Counted from the stretch's first letter, positions 39,982-49,680 are shown. The stretch: DNA of 64,000 bases from QHWK01 sp035259385 (GCA_035259385.1 DATFWL010000659.1:6006-70005), one strand, 5' to 3'. Numbers and translations are program-made. Notes: generated from the sequence alone by a model not told the origin.

Positions 39982-42657
39982 ATGTCGGTCGTGTCCCGCA
40001 TGCGCAGCTGGATTCGGTCGATACGCCGCCGCGATCGGGTCGAGGCCGATCTCCACCGTGAGCTCTCCGACTGGATCGAGGAGCTCGCCGCGCGGTACGC
40101 AGCCGAAGGGGCGGCGCCCGACGCCGCGCGTCGTCGCGCGTTGATCGAGATGGACGGCATCGAGTGCGTCAAGGACGCCGTTCGCGACGAGCGAGTCGGC
40201 GCCTCCCTCGAGGCGTGGGCGCTCGACGTCCGATACGCCTGGCGCGTGTGGCGGAGATATCCCTGGCTGACCGGCGCAGCGATCCTTTCGCTCGCGCTCG
40301 GGATGGGTGCGAATACTGCCCTGTTCAGCGTCATGCAAGCGCTGCTCCTCAAGTCCGCCCCGGTGTCCGACCCTCGGAGCCTGATCGCCGTGTACAGCAC
40401 GAGCGCTGCGAATCCCGGCTGGCATCAGACCTCGTTCACGAACTACGACGACCTGCGCGACGCGTTGCCGGTTGACGCGCTCGCGTACGCGGCAATCCCC
40501 GCCGGGATATCCACCGCCGGCAATCAGGCCGAACAAGTACCGACCGAGATTGTCTCGGGCAACTATTTCGAAGTGCTCGGTGTGCGAGCCGCCGTCGGCC
40601 GCACGTTCGCCTACAGCAGGGCCGAAGACAGACTCGCGGACAGACATCCGGAGATCGTGATCAGCAATGCGTTGTGGAAGCGGCGGTTCGGGAGTCGAAC
40701 GGATGTCTTGAATCAGACCGTTCAGCTCAACGCCCGCCCCTTCACGATCGTCGGCGTCGCTCCAGCGGCATTTCGTGGCCTCGACGTCATGCGCGCGGTC
40801 GATGTGTGGGTGCCTGCGTCGAACACGACGGTTCTGACCGGCGTCACCAGCTTCTACTTCCGGAATCGCGCGATCGGGATGTTCGACGTCGTGGTGCGAA
40901 CGACGTCGACGGTCGGCGCCATGAAGGTGCAGGCGATGCTCCAGGCGCAGGCGTCCCGGCTCGCGCAGCTCTTTCCTCAGGACAATAAGGGCTTGAGTCT
41001 GGCCACCCGCCCCTTCTGGCAGGCGCGGATGAACCCGGTGCAGCGCGACACCTGGATCCGAGCGGGCGGGCTGCTCGCGGTGGTCGTCGGTCTCGTGCTG
41101 CTGATCGCGTGCGCGAACGTCGCCAATCTGCTGCTGGCGCGGTCCGTCTCGCGGAGACGCGAAGTCGCCCTCCGCCTTGCCATTGGGGCGACACGGCGAC
41201 AGCTGATACGACAGCTCATGGCCGAGAGCCTCATGTTGTCGTTGGCCGGCGCACTGGTCGGACTCGGTGTCGCATGGGGCGCCGTGCGGATGCTGTCGGC
41301 GCTCCGGCCGGCATTCGTGCCGGCCTCGTTCGAGGCACCGCTCGACTCGAACGCATTGCTGTTCACCGGGGTGGTCGCGTTTCTGATCGGGCCGTTATTC
41401 GGGCTGCTGCCCGCTCTGCAGGCGTCGAAGGCTGATGTCGTCGACGGACTCAAGAGCGGAGACGTGAGCCTGCAGCGCACGACGCGCCGCGACTTCAGCC
41501 TCGCGCTGCTAGTGGCGCAATCGACGCTCGCCACCGTCGCCCTCATCCTGGCGGGCCTTTTCGTGCGCAGCCTGCGCCAGGCTCAGGAAATCAATCCCGG
41601 GTTCGGTGTCGACCACGTCGCGATCGTCAGCTTCGACCTCGGCATGCTCCGCTACGACAACGCCATGGGCCCTGCATTTGTCCGCCGTGTCAACGATCGC
41701 CTGCGCACGGTTCCGGGCGTCATTTCGTCGGCGGTTGCGAGCCACGTACTGCTCGATGGCGCTGGCCTCGCCGGCAAGATCACGCTTGCCGGTCAAGAGG
41801 ACGCCGAGGCGTTGAGCGTGGAGGCCGGCGCCGTCGGGCTCGATTATTTCCGCACGATGAACATCCCCGTCATAGCAGGTCGTGGTTTTCAGGAATCGGA
41901 TGGCGCGGCCGTGAGTGAATTCGGATGGGCTGTCGTCAATCGGACCATGGCCGAGCAACTGTGGCCTGGGCGCCCGGCACTCGGGCAGCGATTCCACGTG
42001 CTCGGAATACAGGAACTCTATGTCGTCGTGGGTGTTGTGTCCGACTCGCTGTACGACACGCTCGGTGAACCCCGGCGCCCGTACTTCTATATCTATTACG
42101 ATCAGACACCTGGACTGAAGAAGCTCACCTTGCACGTGTTGACGGCTGGCGATCCGGGGCGCCTCCTGCCGGCAATTCAGACTGCAATTCAGGCCGCCGA
42201 TTCAAATCTGCCGGTAATCAAGGCTCGGACAATGTCCGATGTGCTGAGGGACGCGATGTGGGTGCCGCGGACCGGTGCCGCGCTCCTGGTGGCGTTCGGC
42301 TCCATGGCATTGGGCCTCGCGGTCATCGGCATCTACGGCGTGACCGCCTTCTTCGTGAGACAGCAACGACGAGAGATCGGGATTCGTCTGGCGCTCGGCG
42401 CGACGGAGGCAAACATTCTGTTCGTGGTCGTGCGGCGGATCCTCGCGCCGACGGCGATCGGCCTCGTCTTGGGGCTCGTCGCGTCGTATCTGGGCGGACG
42501 GCTCGTCGCCGGCCTTCTCATTGGCGTTGGTCCGACGGATTCAAAGAGCTTCGCAGCCGCCGTGGTCGTCCTGGCCGCAGCTGCTGGCGCAGCGTCAGTG
42601 CTGCCCGCTCTCGCCGCGATGCGCATGGACCCTGCGCACGTCCTGCGATCGGAATAG
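39982..42657 (+). CDS. ADOP-type MacB/FtsX permease
   Basis: Permease of 891 residues. An N-terminal cytoplasmic helical prefix (RRRDRVEADLHRELSDWIEELAAR) precedes two MacB-like units, each with a membrane helix, a large periplasmic domain (SDPRSLIAVYSTS; FEVLGVRAAVGRTF) and an FtsX helix bundle (VVVGLVLLIACANVANLLLAR; RREIGIRLALGATEANILFVV). This is the acidobacterial duplicated orphan permease layout: two FtsX halves in one chain and no ATPase beside it. Its function in such bacteria is mostly unknown; MacB relatives export macrolides, peptides or siderophores or drive extracytoplasmic signalling. It is co-transcribed with padR, two bases apart. Confidence 0.88.
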   Translation: MSVVSRMRSWIRSIRRRDRVEADLHRELSDWIEELAARYAAEGAAPDAARRRALIEMDGIECVKDAVRDERVGASLEAWALDVRYAWRVWRRYPWLTGAAILSLALGMGANTALFSVMQALLLKSAPVSDPRSLIAVYSTSAANPGWHQTSFTNYDDLRDALPVDALAYAAIPAGISTAGNQAEQVPTEIVSGNYFEVLGVRAAVGRTFAYSRAEDRLADRHPEIVISNALWKRRFGSRTDVLNQTVQLNARPFTIVGVAPAAFRGLDVMRAVDVWVPASNTTVLTGVTSFYFRNRAIGMFDVVVRTTSTVGAMKVQAMLQAQASRLAQLFPQDNKGLSLATRPFWQARMNPVQRDTWIRAGGLLAVVVGLVLLIACANVANLLLARSVSRRREVALRLAIGATRRQLIRQLMAESLMLSLAGALVGLGVAWGAVRMLSALRPAFVPASFEAPLDSNALLFTGVVAFLIGPLFGLLPALQASKADVVDGLKSGDVSLQRTTRRDFSLALLVAQSTLATVALILAGLFVRSLRQAQEINPGFGVDHVAIVSFDLGMLRYDNAMGPAFVRRVNDRLRTVPGVISSAVASHVLLDGAGLAGKITLAGQEDAEALSVEAGAVGLDYFRTMNIPVIAGRGFQESDGAAVSEFGWAVVNRTMAEQLWPGRPALGQRFHVLGIQELYVVVGVVSDSLYDTLGEPRRPYFYIYYDQTPGLKKLTLHVLTAGDPGRLLPAIQTAIQAADSNLPVIKARTMSDVLRDAMWVPRTGAALLVAFGSMALGLAVIGIYGVTAFFVRQQRREIGIRLALGATEANILFVVVRRILAPTAIGLVLGLVASYLGGRLVAGLLIGVGPTDSKSFAAAVVVLAAAAGAASVLPALAAMRMDPAHVLRSE

Positions 42658-42846
42658 CGACCGCGTTCGAAGGCGCGTTCGTACGAGTTGGCGCTTCTGC
42701 AGTCGATTCCTGGCTACATGCGCCCGGTCAAAGACCGGATTGTGTGGGGGGAGGAGCGGCGGTTCGAGGCGAAGAGCGGACGCCGATCAAGAACGGGCGT
42801 GAAGGCAGGTCGGGTCGGTGGCGGCACCGCGCCGGGCGGCACGCGC

Positions 42847-44529
42847 TCAATCTAATCGCCGGATGCGGTCCTGCGGTCCGGGGGCGAGCGGCGAGCGGGC
42901 CTTCACGTACGCCACCAGCGCGTCGATGTCGGTCACAGCGACTTTTCTCTCGGTGCCTGCAGTCAACGCCGGGTAGAGCCGGCTGTCGATCACGAAATCC
43001 GAGGCGACGACGCGCACGCGATCGCTCGGCTCCAGGCGGCGTCCCTGGATCACAATCGACGCCGCGTCGACATGCTGCGCGGCGGGCGCCGTGTTGCGGT
43101 ACTCGTAGGTGAACCCGTTCGACACCTGCAGCATCAAGCGCTGTCCGGGCCGAGGATTGTCGAACTGCTGCTCGAGGACCTGCTTGATCTGTTCGCCGGT
43201 CAACGTGATCACCGTGAGGACGTTTCCGAATGGCTGCACGGCGAAGAGATCACGATACGTGACCTCGCTCTGAGCGGCGGCCTGCCCCGCCCCGCGGGCG
43301 AGCAGGTCGGCCCGGATGCCGCCGCCGTTCATGAATGCGACGACCGCGCCGCCCGCCTCCGGCGCGCGGGTGGCGGCGAGCTCCGCATCGGCAATGACGT
43401 CACCGAGTGGAGATTCGCCAGCGGCGTTGGCGCTGCGCACGATGTCCGCCCGGATTGTTCCGACGCTGCGGTCGCCGGCTGCCTTGGCGAGCGGCGCGTA
43501 CCGCTCGAGCAGCCGCGTCTGCTCCGGATCCTTCGCGACATCGCGCGTCACCACCTCGTTGACCGCGGACGCGTGGACGACCCGATCGGTGGCGCGGTCG
43601 ATGCGCAGCGACACGCGGGTGATCATCCGGCCGTACGACGCGGCGCTGGTCACCACGTGACCGGCGATCTCGCAGTTGTAGAACCGGTGGGTGTGGCCGC
43701 TGATGACGACGCGGATCTCGGAGGTCAGCCGTTGCGCGATGGGCACGATGGCGCCTGTGAAATCCGCACAGCCATTCGGATCGGCGGCGGCATCGTCCGC
43801 GGACTGACTGCCACCCTCGTGAATCAGCAAAACGATTGCGTGCACGCCCTGGCGCGCGAGCGCCTGCGCCTGAGCATTCGCCCGGGTCGCTTCGTCGAGG
43901 AAGGTCAAGCCACGCGTGCCGGCCGGCGACACGATCCGCGGCGTGTCCTGCAGCGTTTCGCCGATGAAGCCGATCTTGACGCCGCCCACGGTGCGGACGG
44001 CTGTCGCGCTGAACGGCGGTGCATCCGTCCCCGTGCGCACGACGTTGGCGGACAGGTACTGAAAGCGCGCACCCGGGAAGGTTGCGCCGGCCTGACAACC
44101 GTCGACCGGATGGCAGCCGCCGCGCGCCAGCCGCAGCAGCTCCGGCAACCCCTTGTCGAATTCATGATTGCCGACCGATGTGACCGCCAGGTGCATCGCG
44201 TTCATCGCGGCGATGGTCGGTTCGTCGTGAAAGAGCGACGAGAACAGCGGCGACGCGCCGATCACATCGCCGGCGGCGACGACGATCGAGTTCGGCTGTT
44301 CGGCAACGGCTCGGGCGAGATGGGTGGCGAGATACTCGGCGCCGCCCGCAGGCGTACCGTTGATCAGACCGTTGGCGCCATCAGGCGGCTCGAGATTGCC
44401 GTGGAAGTCGTTGATTGCGAGGATTTGAACCGTAACGGCCGGCGCCTCGAGACGACGCGTCAGGCCCGAGGAAGCCAGTGCGACAACGGCGATCGCGGCG
44501 AGACCTGAGCCCAGCGTCGTTCGCGGCAC
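42847..44529 (-). CDS. 5'-nucleotidase / 2',3'-cyclic phosphodiesterase family
   Basis: Exported enzyme of 560 residues with a hydrophobic N-terminus (GLAAIAVVALASSGL) and a GTG start at 44529. The metallophosphatase half has the metal motifs ILAINDFHGNLEP, VVAAGDVIGASPLF, SVGNHEFDKG and VVISGHTHRFYN. The C-terminal half is the nucleotide-specificity domain (VAFMNGGGIRADL, FGNVLTVITLTGEQIKQVLEQQF). Together they dephosphorylate nucleotides in the periplasm to salvage phosphate and nucleosides. Length and motif order are normal for the family. It is transcribed away from the ModA-like gene across about 120 bases and is not in an operon. Confidence 0.9.
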   Translation of the reverse strand: MPRTTLGSGLAAIAVVALASSGLTRRLEAPAVTVQILAINDFHGNLEPPDGANGLINGTPAGGAEYLATHLARAVAEQPNSIVVAAGDVIGASPLFSSLFHDEPTIAAMNAMHLAVTSVGNHEFDKGLPELLRLARGGCHPVDGCQAGATFPGARFQYLSANVVRTGTDAPPFSATAVRTVGGVKIGFIGETLQDTPRIVSPAGTRGLTFLDEATRANAQAQALARQGVHAIVLLIHEGGSQSADDAAADPNGCADFTGAIVPIAQRLTSEIRVVISGHTHRFYNCEIAGHVVTSAASYGRMITRVSLRIDRATDRVVHASAVNEVVTRDVAKDPEQTRLLERYAPLAKAAGDRSVGTIRADIVRSANAAGESPLGDVIADAELAATRAPEAGGAVVAFMNGGGIRADLLARGAGQAAAQSEVTYRDLFAVQPFGNVLTVITLTGEQIKQVLEQQFDNPRPGQRLMLQVSNGFTYEYRNTAPAAQHVDAASIVIQGRRLEPSDRVRVVASDFVIDSRLYPALTAGTERKVAVTDIDALVAYVKARSPLAPGPQDRIRRLD

Positions 44530-44639
44530 GCCGGTATCTTACGCTGACACGGTCGAACACGGCGGATGCGCGGCCGTCGCTCACCGGCACGTCGAGCAAT
44601 TCGCGTGTCGTTTTCCCAGCCGCAGCGCGCGCGCCTTCC

Positions 44640-44645
44640 TATAAT
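44640..44645 (+). promoter_or_regulatory. Consensus -10 box giving a leaderless start
   Basis: A perfect TATAAT ends six bases before the ATG at 44652, so the expected transcription start coincides with the start codon. No good -35 box is visible at the right distance, and no Shine-Dalgarno sequence precedes the ATG (bases are GCGCGG). Confidence 0.55.
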
Positions 44646-44651
44646 GCGCGG

Positions 44652-45428
44652 ATGATGCTGCGCACCATCGCTGCAATCGCCGCAACCGTCTGCGGACTCT
44701 TCGCCTCCCCACCTGTCGCGGCGCAGAGCACGGCGCCGGGCGACGTGCGCCTGCTCGTATCGAACGGTATGAAGGGCAGCGTCGAGGCGCTTCACTCACA
44801 GCTCGAGACCGCTGCCGGGCGCCGGCTGGCAGTCGAGTTCGGTTCCACCGCGTCGCTGAGGAAGCGGATCGAAGCGGGTGAGCCGTTCGATGTGACCGTC
44901 ATCACCACCGAGGCAATCGACGATTTGATCAAAGCGGGCAAGTTGACGAGCGCGTCACGCACCAACGTGGGCCGATCGGAGCTTGGCATCGGCATTCGCG
45001 CCGGCGCGACGCGGGCCGACATCAGCACGCCCGACGCGCTCAAGAACGCGCTGCTCGCGTCCCCGTCCATCACCTACCCGCAGGACGGCGCAAGCCGGGG
45101 CACGCTCGAGCGGATGTTCGAGCGAATGGGCATTGCCGCACAGCTGACGCCGAAGATCATCCTCGCGCCGGGATCGGGTCCGGCGACAGAGAGCGTGGCC
45201 GCCGGCAAGGCGGCAATGGTGCTGACCCTGTTCAGCGAGATCGTGCCGATTCACGGCGTGGAGGTGCTCGGACCGCTTCCAGGCGAGTTCCGGTCGGACA
45301 TCCGTTTCGCCGCCGCGGCGAGCACGGCGTCGCAGAACGGCAAGGCCGCGGCCGCGCTGATCGCGTACCTCTCGGGACCACAGGCCGCGCCCGTGCTCAA
45401 GTCCAAGGGAATCGACGCGCCGCGATAA
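44652..45428 (+). CDS. ModA-like extracytoplasmic solute-binding protein
   Basis: Protein of 258 residues. A signal peptide (LRTIAAIAATVCGLFASPPVAA) leads to a type II periplasmic-binding fold similar to molybdate-binding ModA: VRLLVSNGMKGSVEALHSQLE, AVEFGSTASLRKRIEAGEPFDVTVITTEAIDDLIKAGK, GIGIRAGATRADI and ALIAYLSGPQAAPVLKSKGI. Variant ligand positions mean it may bind another anion or a small organic ligand. No permease or ATPase gene is adjacent, so it is an orphan, perhaps served by a distant transporter. Free-standing proteins of this type are known and often of unknown ligand. Confidence 0.75.
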   Translation: MMLRTIAAIAATVCGLFASPPVAAQSTAPGDVRLLVSNGMKGSVEALHSQLETAAGRRLAVEFGSTASLRKRIEAGEPFDVTVITTEAIDDLIKAGKLTSASRTNVGRSELGIGIRAGATRADISTPDALKNALLASPSITYPQDGASRGTLERMFERMGIAAQLTPKIILAPGSGPATESVAAGKAAMVLTLFSEIVPIHGVEVLGPLPGEFRSDIRFAAAASTASQNGKAAAALIAYLSGPQAAPVLKSKGIDAPR

Positions 45429-45436
45429 GAACCTGC

Positions 45437-45459
45437 GCCCGCGTCGCCCTCGCGCGGGC
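45437..45459 (+). terminator. Hairpin after the ModA-like gene
   Basis: A 7-bp stem, GCCCGCG and CGCGGGC, with a 9-base loop begins eight bases after the stop. There is no T-run, so termination is possible but weakly supported. TATACT at 45461-45466 just after it is a likely -10 box for the tricorn gene. Confidence 0.35.
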
Positions 45460-45485
45460 ATATACTCACCGTTCCGCAGAACAAC

Positions 45486-45507
45486 GGCGGCTGCGGCCGC
45501 AGCCGCC
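45486..45507. promoter_or_regulatory. 22-bp perfect palindrome in the tricorn leader
   Basis: GGCGGCTGCGG followed immediately by its reverse complement lies in the predicted 5' leader, about 20 bases before the GGGAGG ribosome site of the gene at 45528. It could be an operator or a leader hairpin controlling access to the ribosome site. No regulator is identified. Confidence 0.5.
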
Positions 45508-45527
45508 AGCCTCACGGGAGGATCGAG

Positions 45528-48500
45528 ATGCGACGCGTCGCCATCGTTCTCGCGTTGTCGGCCGGCTGCTTCGCCGGCGTCAGCGCCGACTCCCTCGCAC
45601 CGCTGCTGCTGCAGAAGCCGACGCTGAGCCGCACGCACATCGCCTTCGTCTACGCCGGCGATCTCTGGACCGTCCCGCGCGACGGCGGTGCGGCGCAGCG
45701 GCTGACCAGCGGCGCCGGCGTCGAGACCAACCCGGTGTACTCGCCGGACGGCTCCACGATCGCCTTCACCGCCGAGTACGACGGCAACACCGACATCTAC
45801 ACCGTGCCCGCCACCGGCGGCGTGCCGAAGCGCTTGACGTGGCATCCCTCGCCCGACACCGTGCTCTCGTGGACGCCGGACGGCAAGCGAATCCTCTTCG
45901 CGTCGAATCGCGACAGTTTCGCGCCGGTGCAGCAGCTCTACACGATGGAGGTGAGCGGCACGTTCCCCGAGCGGCTGCCGCTGCCGTGGGGCTGGGAGGC
46001 CGCCTACTCGCCAGACGGCAGCCGTCTCGCCTACGTGCCGATGCGGCGCGCCTTCAACGTCTGGAAGCGCTATCGCGGCGGCGACACCACGCCGATCTGG
46101 CTGGCCACGCTCGCCGACTCCACGGTCGAAAAGATCCCGCGCGACAACTCGAACGACTACAACCCGCTCTGGATCGGCGGCAAGGTGTATTTCCTCAGCG
46201 ACCGCGACGGCGCCGTCACGCTGTATTCGTACGACACGCGCACGCGCCAGGTGGAGCAGGAGGTCAAGAACGACGGCTTCGACTTCAAATCGATCGGCGC
46301 GGGTCCCGACGCGATCGTCATCGAGGAGTTCGGCGGCCTGGCGCTGTTCGATCTGAAGACCAGACAGGTGAAGCCGGTGCCAGTACAGATTGCCGGCGAC
46401 CTGCCGGAAGTGCGTGCGCGGATGGTGAACGTGGGCAGCCGGTTGAGCGCCGCCCATTTGTCGCCGAACGCGACGCGGGCGCTGTTCGAAGCGCGCGGCG
46501 AGATCATCACGGTCCCGGCCGAGAAGGGCGATCCGCGAAACATCACCAACTCGCCGAACGTGATGGAGCGATCGCCGGCGTGGTCGCCCGACGGGCGGTC
46601 GATCGCCTATTTCTCCGACGAGTCGGGCGAGTACGCGCTGCACATCGCGCCGCAGACCGGCGTCGGCGACGTCGTGAAGATCGCGATGCCCGAGCCCGGC
46701 TTCTACAGCGAGACGCGGTGGTCGCCGGACTCGAAGAAGATCGCCTTCAGCGACTCGCACATGCGCATCTGGTACGTCGACGTCGATCGCCGCAAGGCGG
46801 TGCAGGTCGCCAAGGAGCGCTACTGGAATCCGGCAGGCGACGAGTGGCAGCCGGTGTGGTCGCCCGACTCGCAGTGGCTCGCCTACGCGACACGGCTGAC
46901 CAACTACCTCGGCGCGATTCACCTGTACTCGATCGCCTCGGGCAAGGCGACGCAGATCACCGACGGCATGAGCGACGCGAAGGACCCGGTCTTCGACAAA
47001 GACGGCCGTTATCTGTACTTCACCGCGTCCACCGACTCCGGGCCTTCTCTGCAGCCCGACGTCGGCAGCTTCTCGCGTCCGGTGACGCGCAGCATCTACC
47101 TCGTCGTGCTCTCACGAACCGAGCCGTCACCGTTTGCGCCGGAGAGCGACGAGGAGAAAGTCGGCGATGCCGCGGCCGCACCCGCGCCGCCGCCGACTCC
47201 TCCAGCCGCCGACGAGAAGCCGGACGCGCGTCCCGCACCGAAGAAACCGGTCGAGGTGAAGGTCGACTTCGACAACATCGGCCAGCGCATCCTCAGCATG
47301 CCGCTGCCGCCGCGGCGCTACGTCAGCCTGCAGGTTGGGAAGCCGGGCGTGCTCTTCGCGCTCGAGACGCCGGCACCGACACCGGGACAACCGCCGACGA
47401 CGACGGTCCATCGACACGATCTCAAGTCGCGCAAGTCCGACGTCGCCGCCAGCGGCGTGCGCTTCTTCGAAGTCTCGGCGAGCGGCGACAAGATGCTCAC
47501 GCGTCAGGGCGACGACTGGTTCATCCGCAACCTGCCGCCACCGCCGCCGCCATCCGGCGGTCCGCCGGCCGGAGGGCCGCCGCCGCCGGCGACCGGCGGT
47601 CAGCTCAACACGAAGAACATCGAGGTGAAAATCTCGCCGCGTGAAGAATGGCTGCAGATGTTCCACGAGGCGTGGCGCCTCGAACGCGATTTCTTCTACG
47701 ATCCGGGATACCACGGGCTGAACCTGCAGACCGCCCAGGAGCGCTATCAGCGGTTCGTCGAAGGGATCGGCTCGCGCGCCGATCTCAACTACCTCTTCGC
47801 CGAGATGCTCGGCAATCTCGTCGTCGGCCATCTCGGCGTGTTTGGCGGCGAGACGCCCGACGTCAAGCGGGTGCAGACCGGTCTGCTCGGCTGCGACTAC
47901 TCGATCGAGAACGGCCGCTACCGATTTGCGCGCGTCTTCAACGGCGAGAACTGGAATCCGCAGGCGACCGCGCCGCTCACGCAGCCGGGTGTGAACGTCG
48001 CCGCCGGCGAGTATCTGCTGGCGGTCAACGGCCGCAACCTCACCGCCGCCGACAACGTGTACGGCTTCTTCGAAGCGACGGCCGGCAAGCAGGTCCAGAT
48101 TCGTGTCGGGTCGGATCCCGGCGGCAACGGCGCGCGAACCGTCACGGTCGTGCCGGTCGCGAACGAAAACCGGCTCCGCAATCTCGCGTGGATCGAAGGC
48201 AACCGCCGCAAGGTCGACGAGATGACCGGCGGCCGTGTCGCGTACGTCTACCTGCCGGACACCGCGTTCGGCGGGTTCACGAACTTCACCCGCTACTTCT
48301 TCGCGCAGGTCGACAAGCAGGCGGTGATCGTGGACGAACGCTTCAACGGCGGCGGCGCGCTGGCGACGGACATCGTCGAATTCCTGTCGCGGAGGCTGCT
48401 CTCGAGCGTCGCGACCCGCGACGGCGGCGACGAAGTCGAACCGCAGGGCGCCATCTTCGGACCGAAGGTGATGTTGATCAACGAGTTCGCAGGCTCCGGC

Positions 48501-48845
48501 GGCGACGCGATGCCGTGGTACTTCCGGCGCGCTGGCGTCGGCAAGTTGATCGGCAAACGGACGTGGGGCGGACTGGTCGGGCGCGCGTTCGCGCCGCCGC
48601 TGATGGATGGCGGCATCGTCACCGCGCCGTCGTCGGCGGTGTGGGATCCGGAGCAGAGCCAGTGGATTGCCGAGAATGTCGGCATCAGCCCGGACATCGA
48701 GGTCGAACACGAGCCGGCGGCCGTGCGGCGCGGCCACGATCCCCAGCTCGAGCGCGCCGTGCAGGAGATTCTGGCGGAGCTGCAGCAGCATCCGCCAAAG
48801 CCGCTGACGCGACCAACCTTTCCGAAGTATCGAACGATGAAATGA
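45528..48845 (+). CDS. Tricorn-type protease (S41 family) with beta-propeller and PDZ domains
   Basis: Protein of 1,105 residues with a signal peptide (RRVAIVLALSAGCFAGVSA). Residues about 30-530 form WD40/TolB-like propeller repeats with the recurring YSPDGSTIAF and WSPDGRSIAYFSD strands. Pro/Ala-rich linkers (near 545-570 and 675-690) separate a short bridge. The C-terminal part holds the tricorn core domain (WRLERDFFYDPGYHGL), a PDZ-like domain (GEYLLAVNGRNLTAADNVY) and an S41 serine protease with the nucleophile Ser990 in EFAGSGGDAMPW. Tricorn proteases cut short peptides from protein breakdown; the propellers gate access. The signal peptide indicates a periplasmic or surface role, unlike archaeal tricorn. 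GGGAGG precedes the ATG at a good distance. Confidence 0.9.
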   Translation: MRRVAIVLALSAGCFAGVSADSLAPLLLQKPTLSRTHIAFVYAGDLWTVPRDGGAAQRLTSGAGVETNPVYSPDGSTIAFTAEYDGNTDIYTVPATGGVPKRLTWHPSPDTVLSWTPDGKRILFASNRDSFAPVQQLYTMEVSGTFPERLPLPWGWEAAYSPDGSRLAYVPMRRAFNVWKRYRGGDTTPIWLATLADSTVEKIPRDNSNDYNPLWIGGKVYFLSDRDGAVTLYSYDTRTRQVEQEVKNDGFDFKSIGAGPDAIVIEEFGGLALFDLKTRQVKPVPVQIAGDLPEVRARMVNVGSRLSAAHLSPNATRALFEARGEIITVPAEKGDPRNITNSPNVMERSPAWSPDGRSIAYFSDESGEYALHIAPQTGVGDVVKIAMPEPGFYSETRWSPDSKKIAFSDSHMRIWYVDVDRRKAVQVAKERYWNPAGDEWQPVWSPDSQWLAYATRLTNYLGAIHLYSIASGKATQITDGMSDAKDPVFDKDGRYLYFTASTDSGPSLQPDVGSFSRPVTRSIYLVVLSRTEPSPFAPESDEEKVGDAAAAPAPPPTPPAADEKPDARPAPKKPVEVKVDFDNIGQRILSMPLPPRRYVSLQVGKPGVLFALETPAPTPGQPPTTTVHRHDLKSRKSDVAASGVRFFEVSASGDKMLTRQGDDWFIRNLPPPPPPSGGPPAGGPPPPATGGQLNTKNIEVKISPREEWLQMFHEAWRLERDFFYDPGYHGLNLQTAQERYQRFVEGIGSRADLNYLFAEMLGNLVVGHLGVFGGETPDVKRVQTGLLGCDYSIENGRYRFARVFNGENWNPQATAPLTQPGVNVAAGEYLLAVNGRNLTAADNVYGFFEATAGKQVQIRVGSDPGGNGARTVTVVPVANENRLRNLAWIEGNRRKVDEMTGGRVAYVYLPDTAFGGFTNFTRYFFAQVDKQAVIVDERFNGGGALATDIVEFLSRRLLSSVATRDGGDEVEPQGAIFGPKVMLINEFAGSGGDAMPWYFRRAGVGKLIGKRTWGGLVGRAFAPPLMDGGIVTAPSSAVWDPEQSQWIAENVGISPDIEVEHEPAAVRRGHDPQLERAVQEILAELQQHPPKPLTRPTFPKYRTMK

Positions 48846-49002
48846 CCAGAACCTGACCCGTCACGGGAGGGGTCGCCGAGCACACAGCGATCCCCACCCC
48901 GCGACAGCGGTCCCACACGACTCGCAGCTAACTGTGCGGATCCGCGCCGCCGCCGCCGCCGCAGGCGATTGCTGCGACAATCGTACCGGTCTCGAGTTTG
49001 CG

Positions 49003-49680
49003 ATGAATGCGCTCCACCGGCAGGCGATTGTTCAAGGAGTGTTCGGGACGCTCCTTTTTGTCGTCCTCATCTTCTGGCCGGCCGGTACGTTCGGCTACTG
49101 GCAAGGCTGGCTGTTCCTGGGGGTCTTTGCCGCGTCGACCGTCGGCTTCACCGTGTACCTGGCGATCTACGACAGGCCGCTGCTCGAGCGCCGGATGAAG
49201 GCCGGGCCGCAACATGAGCGGGAGTGGTCCCAGAAAATCATCGTGTCGCTGGTCTTCCTGGCGTTCTTCGCGTCGATCGTCCTGCCCGTGTTCGATTACC
49301 GATACGCGTGGTCGCCGGTTGCGCCGTGGGTGTCGATTCTCGGCGACGTGGTCATCGTGCTGTCCTTCCTGTTCATCTTCTGGGTGACCCGGGTCAACAG
49401 CTTCGCGGCGTCCAACATTCGCGTGGAGAAAGATCAACGAGTGATCGACACCGGACCGTACGCGCACGTGCGTCATCCGATGTACGCCGGCGCCATCTGG
49501 CTTTTCGTCGGAATGCCGCTCGCGCTCGGTTCGTGGTGGTCGCTCGGCCTCATCGTGCCCTTGATGGCCGTGCTCGCGTGGCGGCTTCTCGACGAGGAGA
49601 AAATCCTGCAAAGAGATTTGCCCGGGTATACGGAATACATGCGCAGGGTACGCTTTCGCCTGGTTCCGTTCGTGTGGTAG
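49003..49680 (+). CDS. Isoprenylcysteine carboxyl methyltransferase-like membrane protein
   Basis: Protein of 225 residues with four or five membrane segments (GVFGTLLFVVLIFW, WLFLGVFAASTVGFTVYL, IIVSLVFLAFFASIV, VSILGDVVIVLSFLFIFW, and a C-terminal pair). The signature of the ICMT/PEMT fold is VIDTGPYAHVRHPMYAGAIW, followed by RLLDEEKILQRDLPGYTEYMRRVRFRLVPFVW. These proteins use S-adenosylmethionine to methylate lipids or thiol/carboxyl groups at the membrane. Bacterial substrates are mostly unknown. It stands alone; a downstream relic of an AraC regulator is the nearest sequence. Confidence 0.85.
   Translation: MNALHRQAIVQGVFGTLLFVVLIFWPAGTFGYWQGWLFLGVFAASTVGFTVYLAIYDRPLLERRMKAGPQHEREWSQKIIVSLVFLAFFASIVLPVFDYRYAWSPVAPWVSILGDVVIVLSFLFIFWVTRVNSFAASNIRVEKDQRVIDTGPYAHVRHPMYAGAIWLFVGMPLALGSWWSLGLIVPLMAVLAWRLLDEEKILQRDLPGYTEYMRRVRFRLVPFVW

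Noticed and set aside
42658..42846. Coding-like stretch after the ADOP permease (LALLQSIPGYMRPVKDR)
   Set aside because: Possibly a relic, but too short and unrecognised to support as a gene or pseudogene.
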